Below, piece after piece: positions 49,035 through 60,670 of a DNA stretch of 64,000 nucleotides. Source of the stretch: Dugong dugon (lineage: Eukaryota; Chordata; Mammalia; Sirenia; Dugongidae); contig CM057475.1 in assembly GCA_030035585.1 (NCBI GenBank), positions 4,163,501 to 4,227,500 on the forward strand. The letters are read 5' to 3'. How positions within the stretch are numbered: position 1 is the first letter of the stretch; every line of letters begins with the position of its first letter. The position numbers were made by a program, and so were the translations under genes. A model generated the notes under the pieces. That model saw only the letters and a list, made by a program, of their open reading frames with translations. It searched no databases and had not been told where the DNA came from.

Positions 49035-50525
49035 AAACCCATGAAAAAATTCACATGCAAAATGTAACAATCCTTGTTGGTTACCAGGGATGCGTGGGGG
49101 GAATACTAAATAGGTAATAGGTAAGTGGTAACTTGGGTGAGAGGTGAGATAGTACATAGTACAGGGGAAACTAACACAACCTGCACAAGGAAAGGTCATG
49201 GAGGCCCTATAGACACATCCAAACCCCCCAAGAGACTGAGTTATTGGACGGAGGGCTCTGGGGACCATGATCTCGGGGAACATCTAGCTCAATTGCCATG
49301 ACACTACTTATAAAGATAATGCTCTACATTCTACCTTGATGAGTAGTGTCTGGGGTCTTAAAAGCCTATGAGCGGCCATCTAAGATACTCTACTGATCTC
49401 ATCCCTTCGGGAACAAGGGAGAACTAAGAGAACAGGATACAAGGAAAAGATTAGTCCAAAGGACTAACGGTCCACAGCTACCAAGGTTTCCACGGGACTG
49501 AGTCCAGTACAGCTGGATGGTGCCCGGCTACCACCAATGACTCCTCTGACCAGGATCACAACAGAGGGTTCTGGGCAGAGCTGGAGAAGGATGTAGAGCA
49601 TAATTTTAACTCCCCCCCAAAAAAAAGAAGACCAGATTTACTGGCGTAAAGAATACTAGAGAAACCTCAAGAGTGTGGCCCCCAGACACCCTTTCAGCTC
49701 AGAGGTGAAGTTACCTTCGAGGTTCGATGTTAAGCCTGGGAATGGACAGCCCAGTAAAACTAAATGGGACTAATGAGGTACAGGAGTCCGGTGACAAGGG
49801 CCAGAAGGCAGAGGGAGAGTAGGAAACTGATGATAAGGAACACAAATTGAATAAGGACACTGTCGATGTATTGTGAGATTGTTGACCACAGCTATAGGGC
49901 AACATTTGTAGTAACTATTAAATGGGAGGCTGTTTTGTCCTGTAAGCCTTCATCTTGGGCGAGAATGGCAGCACAATTGGAAGAGCATAGTCAATATCAC
50001 TTAAATGTGTAAGTAAAATGTTTTGAAATGGTGTTTAAATAAAATAAAATTTAAAAAAATAAAATAAACAAATGAGACTAAAGAGGTACAATAGTCCACT
50101 GACAAGGTCCAGAAGACAGAAGGGGACAAGGAAGCCCCCTGGTGATAGGGAACACAAGGTGGAGTAAGGATATTCTTGATGTGCTGTGAGATTGTTAACC
50201 ATTGTCATAGGGCAACATGTGTAGTAAATGTTAAATGAAAAACTATTTTGTTCTGTAAGCCTTCATCTTAAGTGAGAATAACAGCACAGTTGGAAGAGCG
50301 TAGTCAATGTCACTGAACTGTGAATGTAGAAATTTTTGAAATGGTGTATCTTTTGCCATCTGTAATTTTCATCAAAAAAAAAAAAAGGTTGAGAATTTAG
50401 AGGCTTAATACGTTGTGGGGTTGTTAACCAATGTCATAGAACAACATGTGTACTACTATTTCATGAGAAACTATTTGCTCTGTAAGCTTTCACGCGAAGT
50501 ACAATAAAATATAAAAAAAAAAAAA
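49035..50525 (+). other. L1 copy C 3' UTR with three repeated modules and poly-A
   Basis: About 1.5 kb. A module with a 'gagattgttraccacagctatagggcaacat' type landmark and 'ctgtaagccttcatctt' recurs at about 49800-50040 and 50085-50375, and a shorter one at 50410-50500. A-rich breaks (about 50045 and 50380) separate them as if earlier 3' ends had been extended. The last module has aataaaat before the tail. Confidence 0.82.
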
Positions 50526-50540
50526 AAGAATATAGTTCTA

Positions 50541-51050
50541 CACAACTACTTGTTATTTTTGTGCTGGGCCCAGTACCAAATAAAATTTGAAATTAAAATT
50601 GTTGTTTTCATTAATGTTACCTTAATATCACAAGTTATTCAGAAATATATCCATTGGTAGACTGAATATGATGTTTTCTTTTTTTGATCGGAGATCTTAA
50701 ACAGGAATTTTGGCCTGGAATGTTAGGAAGGGGGTCTTGTTTAGTATGCATTTACATTTGGAGATGGGTACTTTTTTTCATCAGGTATCAACTATCTGAC
50801 TTGAAATCTACATTGAACTTTCTTCTTCAAATAAAATAAATCTGTAAAAAAAATATGAAAGAAAGCATGGAAGAGATTCAATCTTCTTGCCAATGATGCA
50901 TGATTTCTACGGTGGATTCTTTAGCCTCCTAGAGATTCCAATGACTATTAAAATAAACAGACTCACATTGCACTTTGGGGTTTTAGGTACTTAATTTTCT
51001 AAATAAACAATTAAACAAGAATGGGAAGTATCCAGCTGGCATCCTTCTTT
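50541..51050. other. Unassigned sequence
   Basis: About 500 AT-rich bases; no repeat or frame recognised. Confidence 0.4.
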
Positions 51051-51960
51051 TTTTTTTTTTTTAACTGTTGTACTTTAAGTGAAAATTTACAATTCAAGTT
51101 AGTCCTTCATACAAAAATTTATACATACATTGTTATGTGACCCTAATTGCTCTCCCTATACTGTGACAGCACACTCCTCCTTTCCACCCCTGATTTCCCA
51201 TGTCCATTCAACCAGCTCCCGACCCTCTCTGCCTTCTCATCTTACCTCCAGACAGGAGCTGCCCATTTAGTCTCATGTATCTCCTTGAGCTAAGAAGCAC
51301 ACTCTTCACGAGTACCATTTTATGTCCCATAGTTCCGTCTAATCTTGGTCTGAAGAGTTGGCCTCGGGAATGGTTTTAATTCTGAGTTTACGGAAAGTCT
51401 GGGGTCCATGCTTTCTGGGGATCCTCTGGTCTTAGACCATTAAGTCTAGTGTTTTTACTAGAATTTGAGTTCTGCACCTCACTTTTCTCATTCTCCATCA
51501 GGGACTCTCTGTTGTGTTCCCTGTCAGGGCGGTCATTTGTAGCAGCCAGACACCATCTAGTTTTTCTGGTCTCAGGCTCATGCAGGCTCTGGTTTATGTG
51601 GCCCTTTCTGTCTCTTGGGCTAATACTTTCCTTGTGACTTTGGTGTTCTTCATTCTCCTTTACTCCAGGTGAGTTGGGACCAACTGATGCATCTTAGATG
51701 GTTATTCACTAGCTTTTAAGACCCCAAATACCACTCACCAAAGTGGGATGCAGAACATTTTCTTAATAAACTTTGTTATGCCAATTGACCTAGATATCCC
51801 CTGAAAGCATGATCCCCGCCCATGTTACTCTGTCCCTCAAAGTGTTTGGTTGTAGTCAGGAAACTTCTTAGCTTTGGTTTAGTCCAGTTGTGGCACCCTT
51901 GTTTTTAACTCCCAGAGAGTTTCCACCCTGGCTTCACGCCACACCAATTCAGTTTTCAGT
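51051..51960 (-). mobile_element. L1 3' UTR of a different afrotherian L1 subfamily, 5'-truncated
   Basis: A poly-T at ~51048-51062 marks the tail. The segment 51690-51830 (cttagatggttattcactag, ttaagaccccaaataccact, ttatgccaattgacctagat) is clearly homologous to the 3' UTR of copies A-C, while 51065-51400 has different wording. The right end near 51960 is uncertain. Confidence 0.75.
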
Positions 51961-52569
51961 GGACCTTTTGATACAAATCAGCATTTTGAGTTTTGGAATG
52001 GTTTCTACTCCACTTTATATTGATCTTTGAAGGTGGAATTTTATCAGATATTGATCTCAGATTCAGGCAAACCACTAGGCAGAAGGTCAGAGAGGCACTT
52101 TTGGGGAATGAGGGTACGTGTTACATAGGTGTCCTGAGTATCCATATCCAAGAGCACGTACTTGTAAGGGCACTGTGGGTGGAATCATGAGTGCTGAGTT
52201 CTTTTCAATGTGGTCACTAAAGCCCTCTGGCAAATTTCACAATGTAAAGCTTTTGCTAAAATCAGGCTTTGTACTCCTTGCAAGCCACATACTAGTTGGA
52301 AATTAATGGTTTCTATCAGATCATTTGAAGATTAGTTGAGGAAACTCCATTTTTGGGTGGCTTCATACAGGTCTTGTCAAATGCCTGTGGGCACAGTTAT
52401 CTGTATATATGTATACATAAGTGATAAGGATCCTATATGTATAAACATACACCCAGTTTTCAATTATCTTTGACAGATTTGTGGCACTGCTAAAACAAAT
52501 TACTTATGTTTGCACTTAGATTGCATTATATAAACTTCGGCCATTATGTAGAGACAAAAGTCCTGTACT
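51961..52569. other. Unassigned sequence
   Basis: About 600 bases with no recognised repeat; the small frames carry no known signature. Confidence 0.4.
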
Positions 52570-52756
52570 TGGAAGTCAACACCCAGATCTGATCATTTGC
52601 TTTACCACATTCCAGCTTTGTGATCTAAATTTAACTTCATGTTTCAATTTCTTCGTCTGTGAAAGGGAGATAGTACTTATCCTGCCTATTTCATATGGAA
52701 TGGTGCTTTGAAGATTAAAATTCACTAAGCAGAAGTTTTTAATACTAATGGGGCTC
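52570..52756 (+). mobile_element. MIR SINE
   Basis: The order ccacattccagctttgtgat, caatttcttcgtctgtgaaa, gggagatagtacttatcctg and ggtgctttgaagattaaaat is that of MIR. Confidence 0.82.
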
Positions 52757-53713
52757 AATTTATCTTTTTTTTTTTTTTTTATGGTGTTTTAGTCATCCAG
52801 GGCTGCGCTAACAGAGATATCACAAATGGATGGCTTTACAAAGAGAAGTTTATTCTCTCACAGTCCAGTAGTCAAAACTCAGGGCATCAACTCCAGGAGA
52901 AGGCTCTGTCTCTCCCTGTCAGCTCTGGAAAAAGGTTCTTGTGATGCATCAGTCTTTCCTTTGTCTGGAAGCTTCTCTGTGCAGAAACCTCAGGTCCAAA
53001 GGATGCGCTCTTCTCCTGGCACTGCTTTCTAGGTGGTATGAGGTTCCCAAGTGTCTCTGCTTGCTTCTCTCTTTTATATCTCAAAAGAGATTGGATTAAG
53101 ACCTATCTAAACCTCATCAGTATAATTTCATCATAGTGGAAGCGTTTACAACACATAAGGAAATCACATATAACCTCATCATAGTGATAGAGTTTACAGC
53201 ACATAAGGAAATCACATCAGATTTACAAAATGGTACACAATCATACAGTACTGGGAATATGACCCAGCCAAGTTGACAGATATTTTTGGTGGACACAATT
53301 CAATCCATGACATATGGTTTATGTTTTTGTGTTCTAAGGAATCTTTGCTTAAGTCAAGTTTGCAAATATTTTTCTCCTATGTTTTTATCCTAAAAGTTTT
53401 ACAGTTTTAGGTGTTATCTTTAGGTCTAATGGATTTCAAGTTGACTTCTGTATATAGTGCAAAGTAAGAATGAAAGTTTTTTGTTTTATTTTGTTTGTTT
53501 CATAAGGGTGGTCATTTGTTACAGCATCATTTGTTGACAATACTATCATTTCTCGATTAATTACTTTGAAATTTTTTTAATGAAAATCAATTGACTTTCT
53601 ATCCTGTTCCATTGATCTATTCATTTATCTTACCCCAACTCCCCATCATCTATGTTACTGCAGCTTTATAGTAAGTTTTGAAATCAGGTAGTGTAAGTCT
53701 TCCCACTTGGCTG
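52757..53713 (-). mobile_element. Old L1 3' part, inverted 5' segment (twin priming), split by an LTR
   Basis: The complement reads L1M ORF2 text from 'ttactgcagctttatagtaag' (53660) towards the 3' direction, ending near 52760 (tttatc plus T-run = aaaaaagataaa). An LTR at 52785-53312 splits it. The next part of the same ORF2 lies directly to the right in plus orientation, as expected for a 5' inversion during target-primed reverse transcription. Confidence 0.72.
52785..53312 (-). mobile_element. Solo LTR, afrotherian ERVL/MaLR-like family (copy 4)
   Basis: It starts TGTTTTAGTCATCCAGGGCT and ends CAATCCATGACA, flanked by an exact tatgg duplication (52780-52784 and 53313-53317). Like copy 1 it has two 48-bp tandem units (53122-53217). 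Fossil. Confidence 0.85.
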
Positions 53714-54712
53714 TTTAAAAAGCTGCCTTAAGAAAATGAAAATACAAGCCACAGACTAGGAGAAAATATTTACAAAAAGCATAGCTGATAAAGGATTTGT
53801 AACCAGTTTATACAAAGAACTCTTAAACTCAGTAAGAAGACAAGTAACTCAATTTAAAAAAACGGGGACAAAATTGTACAGACACTTCACTAAAGGAGAG
53901 ATATGGATGGCAAATAAGCATACAAAGAAATGTTCAACATCATTAGGAATTAGGCAAAGGCAAAACAAAACCATAATGTGATATTTCTAGTACCTACCTG
54001 ATAGCAAAAACTAAAAACACTAACAATACCAAGTGTTGCTAAAGATATGGAGCAATTGGAACTTTCATATACTGTAGTTGGAGCACAATATTTTACAACT
54101 GCAATGGAAAACAACTGAGAAATTTCTTATAAAGTTAAGCATACACTTACCATACAATCCAGAAATTCCACTGGCTGGGCTTTATTCAAGATAAATGAAA
54201 ATATATGTGCACTCAAAAACCTGTATGTAAATGTTCATAACAACTTTATTCATAATCACTGCAAACTGGAAACAATACTAAAGTCCTTCAGCCAGCAAAT
54301 GTGAAAACAAACTGTGGTACTTCCATTCATGGAATGCTTCTTAGCAATAAAATGGAATTAACTATTGATACATGCAATAATATGGATGAATTTCAGAAGC
54401 GTTATGCTAAGTGGGAAAAGCCAGACATAAAGGGCTACATATTGTATGACTGTATTTGTATAACTTCCTGGAAAAGGCAAAATTGTCGGAATTGAAATCA
54501 GATCAGTGGTTGCCAGGGCTGTGGGTGGGGGAGGGGATTGATTGCAAAAGGGCATGAGGGTAATTTTTGGGATGATAGAATGTTCTATACTTTGATTGTG
54601 GTAGTGGTTACATATTTGTGGTTAAATATTGGTAAAACTCATAGGACTGTACCCTTAAAAATAGTGATTTTTCTATGAAATACCTCAATAAACTTCACTT
54701 TTAAATAAGTCA
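53714..54712 (+). mobile_element. Old L1 (L1M-type) 3' end
   Basis: It runs from the ORF2 C-terminal region (cttaagaaaatgaaaatac, gagaaaatatttacaaaaag) through the conserved 'caataatatggatgaattt' and 'gatagaatgttctatacttt' segments to the L1M 3' end (cctcaataaacttcactttt). It pairs with the inverted segment to its left. Confidence 0.85.
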
Positions 54713-55594
54713 TTAATTGGTCAAAGTCAATGACCTCTGGCATATAGGGAACTGCTCTAGCTTTAAACTTTCCACTCTCCATTTGGAGAAAGAAAGGTCA
54801 AATTTTCTCAAGTGGCAAGTTTAGTTGTGATATTAAGTAAGACAATATGCTCCCATTCCTGTTCTCCTTTTAGAACTGTATTTTTACCTTGCTAATAATA
54901 TTTAGAATACTTACAAGTATTATCTACGCTGTCTGTCTATCTATCTGTCTACAGAATCATGACTGGACATGGACAGAGAAATGTACAATGACGGCCAGGC
55001 AGTACCATGGCTCATGTGAGTTCAGTGGTCCTGCATTGGAAATGAGTATGGTTTTAGTTTTTTCTCTACTCACATGCATGGGTTTGTCACTAAACAGGCA
55101 GAGTTGGATTTAGCTAGGATTGGTGTTGCCAGATGGAGATCCATGAATTAAAAAAGGGGCAAGGAAGTTGGGGATTTACACAAAGAATAAATTATTGTGA
55201 TACGAGCTAGGGAATTTAAGACAGGAATGATGGAAAGTGAGGCTTGAAACTGGCATTATGTAGAAGTTGATGTTCCTAGTAATGACAAGGTTTAGGGTAT
55301 GATTATGGAAGTGATTGAGGCAAAGGGGAAGACAAGATCTGTAAGAAGCTGAGACGTCAGAGTATGGCTCCTCTTGATGGGGCTTGGTTTTCTGCTCACA
55401 AACAAAGTGTTATTATCTTAGGAACATATCATATTTGTTTTTATGAGGCCAAACCCCATCAAGATATTAATCAGTGTTTTAATAATGCATGGTATTGAAG
55501 AAGCAGGTTTTAAAATTTCTCTCTTGAAACTAGGTGCTATTAGTTAAAGAAGCAAATCAAAAGAAGTCAACATAGAAAGGATGTTTCAAATCAA
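54713..55594. other. Unassigned sequence
   Basis: About 880 bases with no recognised element. A short (tctg/tcta)n run at 54927-54952 is the only low-complexity feature. Confidence 0.4.
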
Positions 55595-55810
55595 CAACGT
55601 TGACCACTTAACTTCCATTTGGCCAGCACAAACACCAATATATCAAACATAACCTAGTTGATGTGATACAGTCCAATGCTGCAAATATATATTCTTTTCA
55701 AGTGTACATGGGAGATTTAGTAAAATTGACCATTTTCTGAGCCATAAAGCAAGATATAACAAAGTACAAAGGATTGATATCATAGAGACTATGTTCCTCA
55801 CTGCTGTACA
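55595..55810 (+). mobile_element. Old L1 fragment, endonuclease region
   Basis: Text such as tattcttttcaagtgtacat, gagccataaagcaagatat and gattgatatcatagagacta follows the L1M endonuclease region, decayed. Confidence 0.7.
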
Positions 55811-55814
55811 ATGC

Positions 55815-57357
55815 CACTTTTGTCAAGAAACAAACGAATATTTGTGTGATTCTATTTCGAGGTTCTCCACTATGTTCTATTGGTCTATTTGGTCCATTTG
55901 TCACATTGCATGTTGGTCTATTTATCTGTCGTTGGGCCATTCTTTCATAATCTTAAATATAGCAGATTTATAATAACTCTTCATATCCAGAAGTTCAAGT
56001 CCTCCAAATTTGTTCATTTTCAAAATTGTTTTGGATATTTTGGCTTTTTGCTTTTCCACATAAATTTTAGAACTGGTCATTTGAGTTCCATGTACTATCC
56101 ATTTGGGGGTTTTAATTGGGATTTTATTAAATCTGCAGATCATTTTTGGAAGAACTGACGTCTTAAATACTGTTTTCTAATCAATTATTATGGTCTATCA
56201 CGCCATTGATTTGAATCTTCTTTAACTTCTCTCAGTAATATTTTATACTGTTCTGTGTACTTCTTATGTTATATTCTCCTAAGGTTTGCCTTTTATGATT
56301 TTACAAATTATATATTTTTATTTTCTAATTGCTTTTCACTCATTTAGAAAATTAAACTGATTTTTTTCTGTTAACTTATATTTAGTGATTTTGCTAAAAT
56401 CACTTATTAATTTATCTGAAGATAATTTTTACATAGTAAACATGTCATTTTCTAAAATAAATGTTTTATGCCTTCAATTATAATCCATATCACTTTTATT
56501 CCTTTTTCTTGCCTTATTGCACTGTCTTGAATCTTGAGTACAATGTTGGTTGGGATTTGTGGTAACAAAGGTTCCTGCCTTATTCCTAAATCCAGGGGAA
56601 AATACTTTCAATATTTCACCAGTAAGTATATGTAATATCTTCTGTAGCCTTTTGGTATATACCCATTATAAGATTATGAAAGGTTCTTCTATTTTTATTT
56701 CCTAAGATATTTATAAATGGATGCTAAATTTTATCAAACATCCTTACTGTATAAATTGAGATTATCACATTGTTTTTCTGTTAATATGTTAATATGGCTG
56801 TGGCAAATTACATGGATTGATTTTTCAATATTAAACCAATCTGCATTACTGAAATAAATAAAATAAATCAAGAATATTATTTTTTTTATATATATCACTA
56901 GATTCAGTTTGATAATATTTTGTTTAGGATTTGTGTGTGTGTTCTTAAATGATTGTCCTATAGCTTTCCTTTCCAGTAACATTCTTTTAGGTCTTGACGT
57001 CAAGCTTATGTTGGCCTCTTAAAACAAGATGTAAAGAGGGATTATTTGTGTAAGATAAATGCCTTTGCCACTTTTAATATTTGATAGAATGCTCTTTTCA
57101 AGGCACCTAAGCCTAGAGCTTTCTCGCAGATTCAATTTCTTTAACAAATATTGGATCATTCATATTTTATTTTTGCTTTTCTAGTAATTTGTCTATTTTA
57201 TCTGAATTTCCAAATTTATTGAAATAAAGTTCAGTGGTATTTTCTTTTTAGTGTCATATAAACTGTAGTAGTGCCTCATTCTGCATTTATTGAGATATTA
57301 ATATTTGATATTTGTGCCTTATCTCTGTTTTCTTAGTCAAAATATTCAGGTGGCAAT
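55815..57357 (-). mobile_element. Old L1 (L1M-type), ORF2 RT region
   Basis: The complement covers ORF2 from its C-terminal half (55830-56140; GGLELLDMKSYYKSAIFKI in a minus frame) through the RT (56490-56900) towards the linker. It is interrupted by a younger L1 3' UTR at 57371 and resumes at 58380. Confidence 0.78.
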
Positions 57358-57370
57358 CAATTTTATTTTA

Positions 57371-58366
57371 TTTTATTTATTTTTTTATTGTACTTCAATT
57401 CAGGTGAAGGCTTACAGAACAAATAGTTTCTCATGAAACAGAAGTACACATGTTGTTTTATAACATTGGTTAACAACCCCACAACATATCAACCCTCTAA
57501 CTTCTCAACCTTTTTTTTTTTGGTGAAAATATACATAGCCAAAGATACACCATTTCAAAAATTTCTACATGCACAGTTCAGTGACACTGACTATGCTCTT
57601 CCAATTGTGCTGTTATTCTCACTTAAGATGAAGGCTTACAGAACACAGTAGTTTCTCATTTAACAGTTACTACAAATGTTGCCCTATGACAGTGGTTAAC
57701 AATCTCACAACACATCAACAATATCCTTACTCAACCTTGGGTTCCCTATCACCAGCTTCCTTGTCCCCTTCTGCCTTCTGGCCCTTGTCACTGGACTCCT
57801 GTACCTCGTTAGTCTCATTTGGTTTTATGGGGCTGTCCACTCCCAGGCTGAACGGTGAACCTCGGAGGTAACTTCACCACTGAGCTAAAAAGGTGTCTCG
57901 AGGTTTCTCCAGTCTCCTTTAGGCCAGTAAATCTGGTCTTTTTTTTTTATGAGTTAGAATTATGCTCTACATCCTTCTCCAGCTCTGTCCAGAACCCTCT
58001 GTTGTGATCCTGGTCAGAGCTGTCAGTGGTGGTAGCTGGGCACCATCTAGCCGTACTGGACTCAGTCTGGTGAAGGCCTTGCTAGCTGTGGACAGTTAGT
58101 CCTTTGGATTAATCTTTTCCTTGTATCCTGTTCTCTTCATTCTGCCTTGCTCCTAAAGGGATGAGACCAGTGGAGTATCTTAGATGGCCGCTCACAGGCT
58201 TTTAAGACCCCAGACACAACTCACCAAGGTAGAATGTAGATCATTGTCTTTATAAGCTGTGTCATGCCAATTGAGCTAGATGTTCCCCAAGACCATGGTC
58301 TCCACAGCCCTCCGCCCAGCAATTCAGTCCCTCAGGGAGTTTGGATGTGTCTATGGGGCTTCCATG
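57371..58366 (-). mobile_element. Young-family L1, severely 5'-truncated, 3' UTR only
   Basis: It matches the 3' UTR of copies A and B base for base over most of its length (two gaaggcttacagaac modules, then ggttttatggggctgtccac, cagcaattcagtccctcagg). It is flanked by tcaattttatttt at 57357-57369 and 58367-58379. It ends before reaching ORF2, so it has no coding sequence. Confidence 0.92.
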
Positions 58367-58379
58367 TCAATTTTATTTT

Positions 58380-58540
58380 TTAAATACCAAATTTTGCTTG
58401 GCTGGTTCTCTCTAGTAAATATTTGCTTTCTAATTAGATTATTTCTGCTATTAACTATTTCCTTCTTTATCTTTATTTATCTTTTTTTTTCTCACTTGTC
58501 TTTCAGTTAACTAATTGTCTCCTTAGCTATTCGAATATGC
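58380..58540 (-). mobile_element. Old L1 (L1M-type), continuation beyond the young insertion
   Basis: The antisense ORF2 linker-like text (ctctagtaaatatttgctt, tttcagttaactaattgtct) continues the L1 of 55815-57357. Confidence 0.6.
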
Positions 58541-59954
58541 TGTTAAAATTAATCCCTTCAGATCTTACACTTATTGTGTATTTTGCATTTTTAGAATTTC
58601 CACTATAACTTTTTATAGTTTTCAATTCTCCAAGTTTCTATTTAATTTCTTGATCATATCAGTCATATTTATTTTACATTTTGTTTATAATAACTAAAAT
58701 CTGCATCTCCTGTGAATATCTTTCTATTATCTGATATTTTTGTCTTGTGCTGGGTCAACCCTTCTCTTTTTGTAAGCCTCAGCATTTGAGATTCAATGCT
58801 TGACATAATATTGGAAAACCCTAGAGATAATTCAAAGCTCTAGATACTATTTATCTTCTAGAGAGGTTTGTTTTGCTTCTTCAGATAGTTTATCTAATGG
58901 TATGATCAATTGAATTTAATCAGAATTTGCACTGATTTGAAATTGAGATCCGTTTTTATGAGGCCTGGTCTATTTCTGGTTCACCTGGTTAGAAGGTCCC
59001 AGTTGAAAACCTGAGATGTGTTTCATAACCTATCATCCTTAATAATCCCTGAATTCCAATTTTAGTCTCAACCCCAGAACTGAAATACTATCAGAAACCC
59101 GGCTTGGCTTTCCAATTTCTCAACTTTCACCTTCCACTAAGTTTTTCTACTTGGATGACCTTTGAATCAGATGCCTCAAGAGAAAAAGGATGTCAGATTC
59201 ATCTTTTTGGGCTTTTCTTCTCTCCAGGATCTTGGCTTATAAGACCTTGCTGCCTTGGTAGCTTTTTAAAGATTTCAAATAGACTTTTTTTATGTGTTGA
59301 TCTCAACATAGCTCATTCATAAGCTGGCCTTTTCTTGCTGGAAATGTCATGCTCCTTTATTTATTATTTATTTATTTAGTCAGTTAAGCTCAATTCTTAG
59401 CTAATTAAAGTTTCAAAGTTTTTCTGAATATAATATTTAAGATTATAACTTTCCTTTATAGTATATTGTATATAAATTAATTTTTTGAAATATTTTCTGA
59501 TATCCAATATGATTTTTTCTGTCATCCTTTTTTTTAGAAATACTTACCTTTTTAAAATACTTGGAGTTTTTTTGGCTTTTTGTTATTGATATTTGAACTA
59601 AAGTCATTGTAATTAGGACATGTACCCTAAGTGATAACAATCCTTTAAAAAAAATATTTTGAGAATTCCTTTATGGCCTGGCACCTGGTACATTTAAAAA
59701 ATCATTTACATCTGTTTGAAATAAGATATGAATTCTCCAATGGTGGGCAACCTATCCATTCAATTAGTTATCTGTGTTGTTTAACTCTTCTATGTATTCA
59801 GTATATATTAATACATATATGCAGATAGATACTCAACTTTACTAATGATCAGGGAAAAATCAATCATGTGTACTATGAGTTATTATTTCCCCTCATCCCA
59901 TGAGAAATTACTAAAAGTCTGAATAAGATAAGGTTCCACAGAATTTCTTCTACA
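58541..59954. other. Unassigned AT-rich sequence, probably old repeats
   Basis: 58560-59290 has the wording of an old decayed LINE-like repeat (catatcagtcatatttattt, ttgtgctgggtcaacccttc), but I cannot name it. 59290-59954 shows nothing specific. Confidence 0.35.
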
Positions 59955-60290
59955 TTGATGGCATGTAAATTGCTGAAATTACTTTGGAAAACAATTCCAA
60001 ATTAACCTGTAGTTAAATATTCATATACCTATGACCCACAGTTTCACTGTTTTGTATCTCCTTAAACAAAACTTTCACACAAGAAGGCTCACAGCAGCAC
60101 TATTCACAGAAGTTACAAAACAATCCAAATGCTTATCAGCAAGAGAGTACAGGAATAAACTCTGGTCTGTCTACACAATGAAATGTAAACAAACTAGACA
60201 GACATAATACACTAGGAATAAACCAAGGATAAATAAAATAGGAGTAAACTAAGCCCAGGTTGTTATATATAGCATAATATTATTTTTAAA
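59955..60290 (+). mobile_element. Old L1 fragment, ORF2 C-terminal region
   Basis: Text such as actttggaaaacaattcc, ctcacagcagcactattcac, aaacaatccaaatgcttatc and ctacacaatgaaatgtaaac follows the order of the L1 ORF2 3' end. Confidence 0.75.
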
Positions 60291-60670
60291 TTTTTTTAAA
60301 CACTTGATAATTTTAAGGAACACCGAGGGCTGCAAAACAACTGTATAGAAATGAAATCACATAAAAATGCACACATCTCCAGCAATAACAGTGGCAGTAA
60401 CAGCATGAGTCCAGCAGTGCAGATGCCTGCTTCCTGCTCATGCCTTTCCCATAGCAGTGGTGCCAACAGCACAGCAACTGTAGCTCTGGAAATGTTATTT
60501 TGCATTTGCTTCTCCAGCATTAAGACTGGCAGTGGCTTCATGAGGTGTCTAATATTTCAGTAAACTAACTTTTCTGCTTTTGCTACTCCATTTCCTCCAC
60601 CATACTTGCAGCCAATTCTGTGTATTTCAATTTCATTTCAAATGTGCCTCAGAAAGTTTTTACTTTCTAG
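60291..60670. other. Unassigned sequence with overlapping open frames on both strands
   Basis: Less AT-rich than its surroundings, with short imperfect 'agcagtg/cagcaac' repetitions. A 70-codon plus frame (60351-60563) and an 81-codon minus frame (60296-60541) overlap. Neither has a known motif. Confidence 0.4.

Larger units (their letters stand above)
42049..50525 (+). mobile_element. Full-length young L1 (copy C), best preserved
   Basis: A complete ~8.5 kb element from gagagggggcaagatggcgc to the poly-A at 50512-50525. The 15-bp target duplication aagaatatagtacta / aagaatatagttcta (one mismatch) is at 42034-42048 and 50526-50540. It has the highest CpG density and longest frames of the three copies, so it is probably the youngest. 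Its 5' end is 67 bp from that of copy B. Neither ORF is intact. Confidence 0.96.
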
